Made by a program: the position numbers and the translations under genes. Below, piece after piece: positions 8,766 to 16,267 of a stretch of 64,000 bases of DNA. The notes under the pieces were generated by a model. It saw only the letters and a program-made list of their open reading frames with translations. It was not told the DNA's origin and did not search any database. The DNA lies in NCBI GenBank assembly GCA_051867655.1, contig JBJDYV010000098.1, positions 186,001-250,000 of the forward strand. The letters are read 5' to 3'. This DNA comes from JAJPXI01 sp051867655. GTDB taxonomy: Bacteria; Bacillota; Clostridia; Oscillospirales; Oscillospiraceae. Position 1 is the stretch's first letter, and each line of letters starts with the position of its first letter.

Positions 8766-8964
8766 TGTCCGAGTCCTCCTCTTCCACCAGATAAATCGCA
8801 AAATCGGGACAGAGGTTCTCACATATTCCGCTTCTCAGACAAGCACTGTCGTCAATGACCTCTACCTTTCCATGATTGAGCCTAAGAATTTTTTTCGGGC
8901 AGAAGGCCACGCAGATCCCGCAGCCCTTACACCAGGAAGTATTCACTTCCAGACGCTTACCCAT
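8758..8964 (-). CDS. korD: Ferredoxin-like delta subunit of 2-oxoacid oxidoreductase
   Basis: 68-aa 4Fe-4S protein, first gene of the kor operon. The first cluster motif is complete (C12-x2-C15-x2-C18-x3-C22-P). The second reads C42-L-R-S45-G-I-C48-x3-C52-P: the usual second cysteine is Ser45, so the second cluster may be absent, three-Cys ligated or of another type. It should carry electrons from the TPP site to free ferredoxin. The SD is GAGGAGG 7 nt before the ATG. A TATAAT-like -10 on the minus strand lies at 8996-9001, without a clear -35. Confidence 0.92.
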   Translation of the reverse strand: MGKRLEVNTSWCKGCGICVAFCPKKILRLNHGKVEVIDDSACLRSGICENLCPDFAIYLVEEEDSDNG

Positions 8965-9150
8965 GACAAAACCTCCTCAGAAAGTGTAATGATTAATTAT
9001 ACAATGTTTTTTTCTTTTTCGCTGTGCCCATATTATCCAATTTTTTCTTTTTGTTTTTGCTGTTTTTCGTTTTTTTGACAAACCCCATCAAATTTCAACT
9101 TTTATTACTGAAAATAATCATGAAAACCGAAGTGAAAATAGAAAAGTGTC
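8965..9150. other. T-rich intergenic region between divergent kor and mod operons
   Basis: No gene is seen. The first 40 bases hold the korD SD and a possible minus-strand -10 (8996-9001). From about 9005 to 9120 the plus strand is very T-rich, with runs of five to seven Ts, unlike the GC-rich surroundings. This is expected of a divergent promoter region; no specific operator could be identified. Confidence 0.5.
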
Positions 9151-9179
9151 TTGACAAATCTTTTTTCTTATGCAACAAT
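9151..9179 (+). promoter_or_regulatory. Candidate sigma-A promoter of the mod-moa operon
   Basis: TTGACA at 9151-9156 is a perfect -35; AACAAT at 9174-9179 after 17 bp matches four of six -10 positions. Transcription would start near 9186, just upstream of the structured leader. Confidence 0.55.
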
Positions 9180-9200
9180 GTTGCTGTCTTCGAGCCCAAT

Positions 9201-9380
9201 GTCCTAAAACTTCTTGTTATGGACTTGGGCCGGTCTGCATGTGCAGACTCAGGGCCTGATTGGAAACGATTTGGCCTTCCGTGTTTGAGAAGGAGACGGA
9301 ATTCAGTTCTCGTTGTGGTAAAGCACCTCCTGACGAAGTAATTGTCCGTTTCTGACGAAAGCGGACAATTTTTATTTTTA
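9201..9380 (+). promoter_or_regulatory. Structured leader upstream of modA, candidate Moco-type riboswitch
   Basis: About 180 nt of non-coding leader with several helices. Seen: hairpin 9233-9238/9243-9248; hairpin 9259-9262/9267-9270 capped by a GAAA (GNRA) tetraloop; a CCTAA...TATGG pair (9203-9207, 9218-9222) resembling the 11-nt GAAA-tetraloop receptor; TTTGGCC (9270-9276) followed by stem TTCCGT/ACGGAA (9277-9282/9295-9300); then CTCC (9327-9330). ATGGAC (9219-9224) can pair with GTCCGT (9344-9349), which is also the 5' arm of the terminator at 9341-9369, so the two are mutually exclusive. Order and position (GGCC, stem, CAG, CTCC) resemble the Moco RNA motif as recalled from E. coli moaA. 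Class assignment is inference. Confidence 0.5.
9341..9375 (+). terminator. Intrinsic terminator/attenuator in the modA leader
   Basis: ATTGTCCG (9341-9348) pairs with CGGACAAT (9362-9369), extended inward by TTTC/GAAA with a bulged G, and is followed by TTTTTATTTTTA. It ends just 7 nt before the modA SD and after a putative aptamer, so it is placed to control transcription into the operon. Confidence 0.8.
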
Positions 9381-9395
9381 CAGGAGGAAAAACCA

Positions 9396-10304
9396 ATGAA
9401 AAAGATCATCGCACTGCTGCTTGCTCTTTGCATGACCCTTTGTCTGCTGGCAGGCTGCAGCAACACCGACTCCAGCGCCGACAAGAACAGCGAGTCCCCC
9501 GCTCCTGCCAGCGAGGCCCCCTCTCAGGAGCCCTCTCAGGAGCCTTCCCAGGAGCCCGAGGCTGAGCCTGTTGAGCTGATCGTGTTCGCCGCCGCCTCCA
9601 TGACCGAGACGCTGACTGAGCTGGGCAACAAGTACATGGAAGAGAACAAGAACGTCAGCATCGTCTTCAACTTCGACTCCTCCGGCACTCTGAAGACCCA
9701 GATCCAGGAAGGCGCTGACTGCGACATCTTCATCTCCGCCGGTCAGAAGCAGATGAATCAGCTGGACAAGGACGCCAGCCCGGAGGTCAACACCGAGGGC
9801 CTGGACTTTGTTCTGGGCGAGACCCGCTTCGACATTCTGGAGAACAAGGTTGCTCTGGCTGTTCCCGATGGCAACCCCAAGGGCATCAATTCCTATGACG
9901 ATCTGGCTGCCGGCCTGAAGGACGGCTCCATCATGCTGGCGATGGGCAACTCCGACGTGCCCGTGGGTCAGTACACCCAGAAGATTCTGAAGTATTATGA
10001 GCTGTCTGAGGAAGATCTGGTTGCTGCCGGCACCGTTACTTACGGCTCCAACGTGAAGGAAGTCACCACGCAGGTCTCCGAGGCCACCGTGGACTGCGGC
10101 ATCATCTATCAGACCGACGCCTACTCCGCCGGGCTGACCGTGGTGGACACCGCCACCGCCGAGATGTGCGGTCAGGTCATCTATCCCGCCGCCGTTCTGA
10201 ACGTCAGCAAGAATGTGGACGCTGCCAAGGATTTCATGGAGTTCCTGAAGAGCGACACTGCCGACGCTGTCTTTGAGGCAGTCGGCTTTACTCCCATGGC
10301 CTAA
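9396..10304 (+). CDS. modA: Molybdate ABC transporter, substrate-binding lipoprotein
   Basis: 302-aa exported lipoprotein that captures molybdate (or tungstate) for ModBC. A signal peptide ends in the lipobox LLAGC; it is followed by an acidic, low-complexity linker with SQEP repeated three times, then the periplasmic-binding-fold domain beginning LIVFAAASMTETLTEL, with FDSSGTLKTQI and the late NVKEVTTQVSEATVDCGIIY block typical of ModA. ATG 9396 is chosen because AGGAGGA lies 7 nt upstream and a signal peptide begins there. First gene of the mod-moa operon; a strong terminator separates it from modB. Confidence 0.96.
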   Translation: MKKIIALLLALCMTLCLLAGCSNTDSSADKNSESPAPASEAPSQEPSQEPSQEPEAEPVELIVFAAASMTETLTELGNKYMEENKNVSIVFNFDSSGTLKTQIQEGADCDIFISAGQKQMNQLDKDASPEVNTEGLDFVLGETRFDILENKVALAVPDGNPKGINSYDDLAAGLKDGSIMLAMGNSDVPVGQYTQKILKYYELSEEDLVAAGTVTYGSNVKEVTTQVSEATVDCGIIYQTDAYSAGLTVVDTATAEMCGQVIYPAAVLNVSKNVDAAKDFMEFLKSDTADAVFEAVGFTPMA

Positions 10305-10322
10305 GAGAGAATAAACCACGAT

Positions 10323-10362
10323 AAAAAGCAGGCGGGTGATCAATTTGCCCGCCTGCTTTTTT
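10323..10362 (+). terminator. Intergenic terminator between modA and modB
   Basis: Perfect 14-bp stem (10323-10336 with 10348-10361), loop of 11, T-run at its end. modB starts 26 nt later with no visible promoter between, so partial read-through is the likely way modBC and the moa genes are expressed at lower levels than the binding protein. Confidence 0.88.
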
Positions 10363-10387
10363 AAAGTGATAAAGGGGTGAAGAAGTT

Positions 10388-11077
10388 ATGGATTGGTTTC
10401 CACTTTACAACTCACTGCGGATCGCAGGGATCAGCACGGTCATCATCTTCTTTGTCGGTATTTTTGCCGCCTACTACATCGCCAAAGCACCTCGGCTGAT
10501 CAAGGGCGTCCTCGATGTGGTTCTGACGATGCCTTTGGTGCTGCCGCCCACGGTCGTGGGTTATCTGCTGCTGCGTGTTCTGGGCCCGAAGCGCCCCATT
10601 GGCGCGTGGTTCCTTTCGGTGTTTGGAATCAAGCTGACCATGACCTGGTGGTCGGCCATTTTTGCGACGACAGTTGTTATTTTTCCTCTGATGTACCGCA
10701 CCGCAAGAGGTGCGTTTGAAGCCTTCGATGAAACTCTGGCCTATTCCGGCCAGACCCTGGGCCTGTCCAATACCTACATTTTCTGGCGCATCCGCATGCC
10801 GTACTGCCGCCAGGGTATCCTGGCCGGGACGGTCCTCGCTTTCGCCCGGGCATTGGGTGAATACGGCGCGACCAGCATGATCGCGGGATATACCCCCGGC
10901 CGGACCGCGACCATTTCCACCACAGTCTATCAGCTGTGGCGTACCAACGATGATGCGCTGGCTTTTAAATGGGTTATGATCAACATGGCCATCTCAGCTG
11001 TGGTCCTGCTTGTGGTAAATATGTTGGAAAAGAAAAATAATGGAGGCCTCCTCCGCACAGAAAAGGAGGAAGGCTGA
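10388..11077 (+). CDS. modB: Molybdate ABC transporter permease
   Basis: 229-aa integral membrane permease of the molybdate importer with about five or six membrane segments (for example ISTVIIFFVGIFAAYYIA and the C-terminal MAISAVVLLVVNML). The cytoplasmic coupling loop ARALGEYGATSMIAG matches the EAA motif that docks onto ModC, and LPPTVVGYLLL is typical of ModB. The SD GGGGTGAAGAA precedes the ATG. The final codons overlap a hairpin that covers the modC SD. Confidence 0.96.
   Translation: MDWFPLYNSLRIAGISTVIIFFVGIFAAYYIAKAPRLIKGVLDVVLTMPLVLPPTVVGYLLLRVLGPKRPIGAWFLSVFGIKLTMTWWSAIFATTVVIFPLMYRTARGAFEAFDETLAYSGQTLGLSNTYIFWRIRMPYCRQGILAGTVLAFARALGEYGATSMIAGYTPGRTATISTTVYQLWRTNDDALAFKWVMINMAISAVVLLVVNMLEKKNNGGLLRTEKEEG
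11046..11073 (+). promoter_or_regulatory. Hairpin over the modC Shine-Dalgarno (translational coupling)
   Basis: GCCTCCTCC (11046-11054), within the last codons of modB, pairs with GGAGGAAGGC (11065-11073 region, one bulged A). The right arm is the modC SD. Ribosomes finishing modB would melt it, linking ModC to ModB synthesis. Pairing is seen; coupling is inferred. Confidence 0.5.
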
Positions 11078-11078
11078 T

Positions 11079-12116
11079 ATGGCGCTTCTTGTCGATATTG
11101 AAAAGCGTTTGGGTGCATTTCATTTAAAAATGAACTTTGAGGCAGGGGATGAGGTGCTTGCTTTGCTCGGCGCTTCCGGCTGCGGCAAAAGTATGACCCT
11201 GAAATGCATTGCCGGAATCGAGAAGCCGGACAAGGGCCGCATCGTTCTGGACGGCAGGACACTGTTTGACTCCGAGAAGCGGATCAATCTGTCTCCTCAG
11301 AAGAGAAGAGTCGGTTATCTGTTCCAGCAGTACGCCCTGTTTCCCAATATGACGGTCCGGCAGAACATTGCCGCGGGCGTCCGCAAAGGGAAGAAGAAGG
11401 ACGAGGTCGTGCAGGAAATGATCCGTGCCATGAGCCTGGAGGGCACGGAAAACAAGCGTCCCTGCCAGCTTTCCGGCGGTCAGCAGCAGCGCGTTGCGCT
11501 GGCACGGATTCTGGCCAATGAGCCGGATCTTCTGCTGTTGGACGAGCCTTTTTCCGCACTGGACAGCCACCTGCGCTTTCGCCTGGAGCAGGAGGTAAGC
11601 AATGTGACGCGCCGCTTCGGTAAGACTGTTCTCCTTGTTTCCCACAACCGTGACGAGGTCTTCCGGCTCTCGGACAGCATTGCAATCGTCCACGGCGGAA
11701 GGATCGAGGCCATCGGCACGAAAAAAGAAGTTTTCCGGGCTCCCCAAACCCGAAACGGCGCGATCCTGACGGGATGCAAAAATGTCTCGCCCATCAAGAA
11801 GCTCTCAGAGCGGCGCGTACTGGCCCTGGATTGGGGCATGGAGCTGGATCTGAACGAAGACGTGGGTGATGCTTCGTTTATCGGTATCCGGATGCACGAT
11901 ATTTGTGAAAAAGGCGATACAAATGTGTTTTCCTGTGATATAATAGAAGAGATTGAGAATCCTTTTTCCTTTACCATCATGCTCAAAAAGCAGGGCTGGG
12001 AAGGAACTTCTCCCATCGGTTGGGAGATGGACAAGGAGCAATGGCGAAAGCTCAGAGCAGATCCGGTCAGTCTCTGTCTGCCGCCTGAATCCATCCTTTT
12101 GCTGAAGGAGTCATAA
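11079..12116 (+). CDS. modC: Molybdate ABC transporter ATP-binding protein
   Basis: 345-aa ATPase energising molybdate import. Walker A GASGCGKSM, signature LSGGQQQRVALARIL, Walker B LLLLDEPF and the H-loop LVSHNRDEVF are intact. The region after about residue 230 forms a regulatory domain of the TOBE/ModC type, shorter and less conserved than in E. coli ModC. ATG 11079 begins one base after the modB stop, with AAAGGAGGA upstream; the longer open frame to 11040 lies inside modB and is rejected. A moeA gene follows after 2 nt. Confidence 0.95.
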   Translation: MALLVDIEKRLGAFHLKMNFEAGDEVLALLGASGCGKSMTLKCIAGIEKPDKGRIVLDGRTLFDSEKRINLSPQKRRVGYLFQQYALFPNMTVRQNIAAGVRKGKKKDEVVQEMIRAMSLEGTENKRPCQLSGGQQQRVALARILANEPDLLLLDEPFSALDSHLRFRLEQEVSNVTRRFGKTVLLVSHNRDEVFRLSDSIAIVHGGRIEAIGTKKEVFRAPQTRNGAILTGCKNVSPIKKLSERRVLALDWGMELDLNEDVGDASFIGIRMHDICEKGDTNVFSCDIIEEIENPFSFTIMLKKQGWEGTSPIGWEMDKEQWRKLRADPVSLCLPPESILLLKES

Positions 12117-12118
12117 CC

Positions 12119-13333
12119 ATGCTGAAAAACCCCGATTTCATCACCGCCCGTGATCTGCTGCTGGATGTGGCGCACACAGTGGACACGGAAGAAGTCGCGC
12201 TTTCGGAGTGCTTTGGACGCGTGCTGGCCGAGAGCGTGACAGCAGCCGAAAATGTGCCCCCCTTTGACCGCTCACCCTATGACGGATATGCTTTCCGAAG
12301 CGAGGACACCGCAGAGGCCTCCAAGGAAAATCCTGTCACCTTGTACATCATCGAGGAGGTTCCCGCCGGAGCGGTCCCCACCAAAGTCTGCACCAAAAAC
12401 ACGGCGGTGAAGATCCTGACTGGGGCGCCCATTCCCGAGGGGGCCGATGCGGTGATCAATTACGAGCGCACGGAGTTTACAGAAAGCTCGGTGAAGATCT
12501 TTGCACCGGTCAAGAGCGGCGATAACATTGTCCGCGCGGGAGAGGATGTACGCAAGGGCGATGTTCTGGTCCGGCAGGGACAAGTCATTGACCCCGGAAC
12601 GGCCGGCACGCTGGCGGCCCAGGGCGTTGCCCGCCCGAAGGTCTATCACAGGCCTAAAGTGGGCATCATCTCCACCGGAAACGAGGTCATGGAGGTCGGG
12701 GTTCCCCTTGCTCCCGGAAAAATCTACAACTCCAACCGCTACACCCTCTCCGCTGCATTGTTTGAAATCGGATGTGAAAGCGTGTATCTCGGTTTGGCAG
12801 GGGATAACCCGGAGGCCATCTGTGAGCTGATAAAAAAGGGTCTCGCCGAATGTGACGCTATCGTGACCACCGGCGGCGTATCCGTAGGCGACTACGATTT
12901 CACCCCCGACGCCATGGAAAGGGCCGGTGTGAATATTCTGTTCCGCGGAGTCCAGCTGAAGCCCGGCATGGCCTGCTCCTACGGGGAAAAGGACGGCAAG
13001 CTTGTATGCGGCCTGTCCGGAAATCCCGCTTCATCGCTGACTAATTTCTACATGGTCGCGGTTCCGGCCCTGAAAAAGCTGGCGGGCCTGAGCGATTATA
13101 TGCTGGAAGAAATTCAGGTCACTCTGAGCACTGATTTTAAAAAGAAAAGCCCTGCCACGCGGCTCCTGCGCGGAAAGCTGGATATTTCCGACGGCACTGT
13201 TAAAATGGCTCTTCCCAAGGACCAGGGCAACGTGGTCATCAGCAGTGCCATCGGCTGCGATGGAATGGCTGTTGTCCCCGCGGGTACCGGCCCCATTGCT
13301 GCCGGAACAACGCTGAAAGGATTCAAGCTATGA
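12119..13333 (+). CDS. moeA: Molybdopterin molybdotransferase MoeA
   Basis: 404-aa MoeA, which inserts molybdate into adenylylated molybdopterin in the last step of cofactor synthesis. N-terminal domains I/II contain PPFDRSPYDGYAFRSED and KILTGAPIPEGADAV; the central MPT-binding domain has STGNEV and TTGGVSVGDYDF; the C-terminal domain IV starts near QVTLSTDFKKKS. Length is normal. It sits directly behind modC and overlaps the next gene by 4 nt (ATGA), so import and insertion are encoded on one transcript. Confidence 0.96.
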   Translation: MLKNPDFITARDLLLDVAHTVDTEEVALSECFGRVLAESVTAAENVPPFDRSPYDGYAFRSEDTAEASKENPVTLYIIEEVPAGAVPTKVCTKNTAVKILTGAPIPEGADAVINYERTEFTESSVKIFAPVKSGDNIVRAGEDVRKGDVLVRQGQVIDPGTAGTLAAQGVARPKVYHRPKVGIISTGNEVMEVGVPLAPGKIYNSNRYTLSAALFEIGCESVYLGLAGDNPEAICELIKKGLAECDAIVTTGGVSVGDYDFTPDAMERAGVNILFRGVQLKPGMACSYGEKDGKLVCGLSGNPASSLTNFYMVAVPALKKLAGLSDYMLEEIQVTLSTDFKKKSPATRLLRGKLDISDGTVKMALPKDQGNVVISSAIGCDGMAVVPAGTGPIAAGTTLKGFKL

Positions 13334-14346
13334 AAAAAGTCAAGGTTGAAGACGCGGTGGGAATGACCCTTTGCCATGACATCACCGCCATGCGGGACGG
13401 TTTCAAGGGCGCGGAGTTTAAGCGCGGGCACGTCATTGAAGAGGCGGACATTCCCCGGCTTCTGGATATCGGAAAGAGAACGATCTTCGTTTGGGAGGAA
13501 CACGCCGGAGAGATCCATGAGGATGATGCGGCACGGCGCATGGCGAAGATGACCGCCATGGAAGGTACCCGCCAAAGCGGGCCGTCAGAAGGCAAGATTC
13601 TTTTCTTTGCGGAGCGTAACGGCCTGTTCCGGGTGGACACCGCTCTGCAGCGGGAGATCAACTCCATCGGGGAAATCACTATCTCCAGCATGCCGGACCA
13701 TTATCCCGTCAAAGAGGGGGCGCGGATCGCTTCCATGCGCATCGTGCCCCTGGTCACGCAGGAAGAGCAGATCATCCGTGCTGAAAAGCTGTGCGCGGAG
13801 AAAAAGCTCTTTTCCCTTCGGCCCTATCAGCAAAAAAAGGTCGGCGTCATTATCACCGGCTCCGAGGTATATTCCGGACGGATCAAGGACAAGTTTGAAC
13901 CCGTTGTTCGGGAGAAGCTGAAGCAATATCCCAGTGAGATCGTGGACATCACGATTTGCGACGATGACTTGGACATGATCTGCAGTGCGGCGAAGAAGCA
14001 TCTGGAAAACGGTGCAGACATTCTCATCTTCACCGGCGGCATGAGCGTCGATCCAGACGACCTGACACCCACCGCCATCCGCAGCCTGGGCGCGGAGATC
14101 ATTACCCACGGCGTCCCCGCGCAGCCCGGCAATATGACCCTGGTGGCTTACCTGGGGGACGTGGCCATCCTCGGCGTGCCGGGCGCGGCCATCAGCCTGC
14201 CCACCACCATTTTTGATGTGCTCCTTCCTCAGGTGTTCACCGGCGATAAGCTGACGAAGGAAGAGCTGGTGAATCTGGGCGACGGAGGACTTTGCCAGCA
14301 GTGCGGCAGCTGTCACTGGCCCAATTGTACGTTTGGAAGGTACTGA
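13330..14346 (+). CDS. Molybdopterin-binding domain protein with Cys-rich C-terminus
   Basis: 338-aa protein with a MoCF-binding (MoaB/Mog/MoeA-type) domain: KVGVIITGSEVYSGRI and ADILIFTGGMSVDPDD are the MPT-binding loops, near residues 170-250. The N-terminal part (VKVEDAVGMTLCHDITAM) resembles a short MoeA-like start but domain IV is missing. The last 20 residues hold four cysteines, CQQCGSCHWPNC, suggesting a metal or cluster site. It starts inside the moeA stop (ATGA). Such proteins occur next to moeA in Clostridia; a role in handling or handing over the cofactor is inferred, not known. Confidence 0.85.
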   Translation: MKKVKVEDAVGMTLCHDITAMRDGFKGAEFKRGHVIEEADIPRLLDIGKRTIFVWEEHAGEIHEDDAARRMAKMTAMEGTRQSGPSEGKILFFAERNGLFRVDTALQREINSIGEITISSMPDHYPVKEGARIASMRIVPLVTQEEQIIRAEKLCAEKKLFSLRPYQQKKVGVIITGSEVYSGRIKDKFEPVVREKLKQYPSEIVDITICDDDLDMICSAAKKHLENGADILIFTGGMSVDPDDLTPTAIRSLGAEIITHGVPAQPGNMTLVAYLGDVAILGVPGAAISLPTTIFDVLLPQVFTGDKLTKEELVNLGDGGLCQQCGSCHWPNCTFGRY

Positions 14347-14347
14347 T

Positions 14348-15301
14348 ATGAAAGACAACTTTGAACGCGAGATTACATACCTGCGCCTTTCTGTCACGGA
14401 GCGCTGCAATCTGCGTTGCCGCTACTGCATGCCGGAGGAGGGTGTTTGCAAGAAAAGCCATGCGGAGATGCTGACCGAGGATGAGATGATCCGGGCGGTG
14501 GAAGCTGCCGCGGCGCTGGGTATTTGGAAACTGCGCGTCACGGGCGGAGAACCCTTGGTGAAGAAAAACATCCTGTCTATCTGCCGCAGGGCATCCGCCG
14601 TTGAGGGGATCAGGGAGGTCTGCCTGACCACCAACGGGACGCTTTTGCCCCAGATGGCAAAGCCTCTGCGTGAGGCGGGAGTAGATCGTCTCAACATCAG
14701 TCTGGACACGCTCAATCCGGAGAAGTACGCTTATATTACCCGGCGGGGCAGCCTGGATGATGCGCTCCGGGGTATTGAGGCCGCGTTCGATGCAGGCTTT
14801 GAACATATGAAAATTAACGCCGTTCTGATCGGCGGTTTCAACGACAACGAGATCGTTGATTTGGCTGCTCTGACGATGCGGTATCCCGTGGATGTGCGTT
14901 TCATTGAACTGATGCCCATGACCGACAGCGAGGAATTTGGACCACATGCCTATGTACCGGGCGAGGCGGTACTGGAAGCACTGCCTGAGGCGGAGCCAGC
15001 GGGTTCCGACGGTGGGGTAGCGGCCCTGTACAAGCTTCCCAGTGCACTGGGAAAGATCGGCCTGATCAGCGCAGTCAGCCAGCACTTCTGCGCCAGCTGC
15101 AACCGCATCCGTCTGACGGCGGACGGCAAGCTGAAGCCCTGTCTTCATTCGGCACAGGAATACAGCATCAAAGGCCTGGGATATGAGGAAATGCTGGAGA
15201 CGATGCGGCAAGCCATCCAGGCCAAGCCGGCTTGTCATGTTCCTCTGTCTGCCTGGGAGCACAGCGCGGCCGGGCGCAGCATGAACCAGATCGGAGGCTG
15301 A
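14348..15301 (+). CDS. moaA: GTP 3',8-cyclase MoaA
   Basis: 317-aa radical-SAM enzyme that starts molybdopterin synthesis by rearranging GTP. The SAM cluster motif is CNLRCRYC near the N-terminus, VTGGEPL follows, and the second, substrate-binding cluster is CASCNRIRLTADGKLKPCL. The protein ends in the double glycine (NQIGG) required by MoaA family members. ATG 14348 is chosen because GGAAGG precedes it and it lies one base after the previous stop. It acts with the MoaC domain encoded by the next gene to form cPMP. Confidence 0.97.
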   Translation: MKDNFEREITYLRLSVTERCNLRCRYCMPEEGVCKKSHAEMLTEDEMIRAVEAAAALGIWKLRVTGGEPLVKKNILSICRRASAVEGIREVCLTTNGTLLPQMAKPLREAGVDRLNISLDTLNPEKYAYITRRGSLDDALRGIEAAFDAGFEHMKINAVLIGGFNDNEIVDLAALTMRYPVDVRFIELMPMTDSEEFGPHAYVPGEAVLEALPEAEPAGSDGGVAALYKLPSALGKIGLISAVSQHFCASCNRIRLTADGKLKPCLHSAQEYSIKGLGYEEMLETMRQAIQAKPACHVPLSAWEHSAAGRSMNQIGG

Positions 15302-15304
15302 AAC

Positions 15305-16264
15305 ATGGCCGGCATTCCTGTCTTTGCTTTTGCCGCATATTCGGGAACAGGGAAGACCACTGTAATTGAAAAGGTCGTCCGTGAGTTAAAAGCGAAAGGC
15401 CTGCGCCTGGCGGTCATCAAGCACGACGGCCACCGCTTTGAAATCGATCACGAGGGCAAGGACTCCTGGCGCTTTGCCCACGCGGGCGCGGACATTACGA
15501 TCATCAGTTCCCAGGAAAAGACGGCCTATATCGAGCAGCGCAGCCTGACTCTGTGGCAGCTGATCGACATGGTCCATGATGTGGACCTGATCCTGGTGGA
15601 GGGGTATAAAAACGAGACCCTTCCCCAGATTGGAATTGCCAGAAGAGCCACCGGAAAAGGTTTTACCGCGGATCTGAGCCGCTTTATTGCCATTGTCACG
15701 GACATGGACGAGATTGAAACCACTTTGCCTCGATTTACCCTCGAGGACACAGAAGGGATCGCGGAGTTTATGATACAAAACATGAACGATTTTACCCATT
15801 TTAATGACGAAGGCCGGGCCAAGATGGTGGACGTAGGCGAAAAGCCCGAATCCCGGCGTACCGCCATTGCGGCGGCCCGTGTTCTGGTCAGTCCGGAGAC
15901 TTTTGCGCTGATCAAAAGCGGCGGTATGAAGAAGGGCGATGTGCTGACCGTGGCTCAGGTAGCAGGTGTCATGGGCGCTAAGCGCACGCCCGACCTGATC
16001 CCTATGTGCCACCCTGTCATTGTGGACGGCATCGACCTGTCCCTGCACCTGGACGAGGAGAACTGCTCCGTGGAAATCGAGGCCACTGTGTCCTGTGACG
16101 GCCGCACGGGTGTGGAGATGGAGGCGCTGACCGCCGTGTCCACCGCCGCGTTGACCGTTTACGATATGTGTAAGGCCGTGCAGAAGGATATGGTCATCAG
16201 CGACATCCGCCTGCTGAAAAAGACCGGCGGCGTGCACGGAGATTTTCAAAGAAAGGAAGATTAA
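15305..16264 (+). CDS. mobB-moaC: MobB-MoaC fusion protein
   Basis: 319-aa natural fusion. Residues 1-158 are a MobB-type P-loop GTPase (FAAYSGTGKTTVIEKVV, KHDGHRFEIDHEGKDSWR, LILVEGYK), usually linked to guanylation of the cofactor. Residues 161-316 are a complete cyclic pyranopterin monophosphate synthase MoaC: THFNDEGRAKMVDVGEK, GMKKGDVL, LIPMCHP and LLKKTGGVHGDF carry the catalytic Lys/His/Lys set. No stop or frameshift lies between the halves; Met160 could be an internal start but has no SD. It couples an early and a late step of the pathway in one chain. Confidence 0.93.
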   Translation: MAGIPVFAFAAYSGTGKTTVIEKVVRELKAKGLRLAVIKHDGHRFEIDHEGKDSWRFAHAGADITIISSQEKTAYIEQRSLTLWQLIDMVHDVDLILVEGYKNETLPQIGIARRATGKGFTADLSRFIAIVTDMDEIETTLPRFTLEDTEGIAEFMIQNMNDFTHFNDEGRAKMVDVGEKPESRRTAIAAARVLVSPETFALIKSGGMKKGDVLTVAQVAGVMGAKRTPDLIPMCHPVIVDGIDLSLHLDEENCSVEIEATVSCDGRTGVEMEALTAVSTAALTVYDMCKAVQKDMVISDIRLLKKTGGVHGDFQRKED

Positions 16265-16267
16265 AAC

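Noticed and set aside
9515..9560. Short tandem repeat in modA as a mobile or CRISPR-like repeat
   Set aside because: Three copies of a four-residue SQEP unit in a lipoprotein linker; ordinary low-complexity coding sequence.
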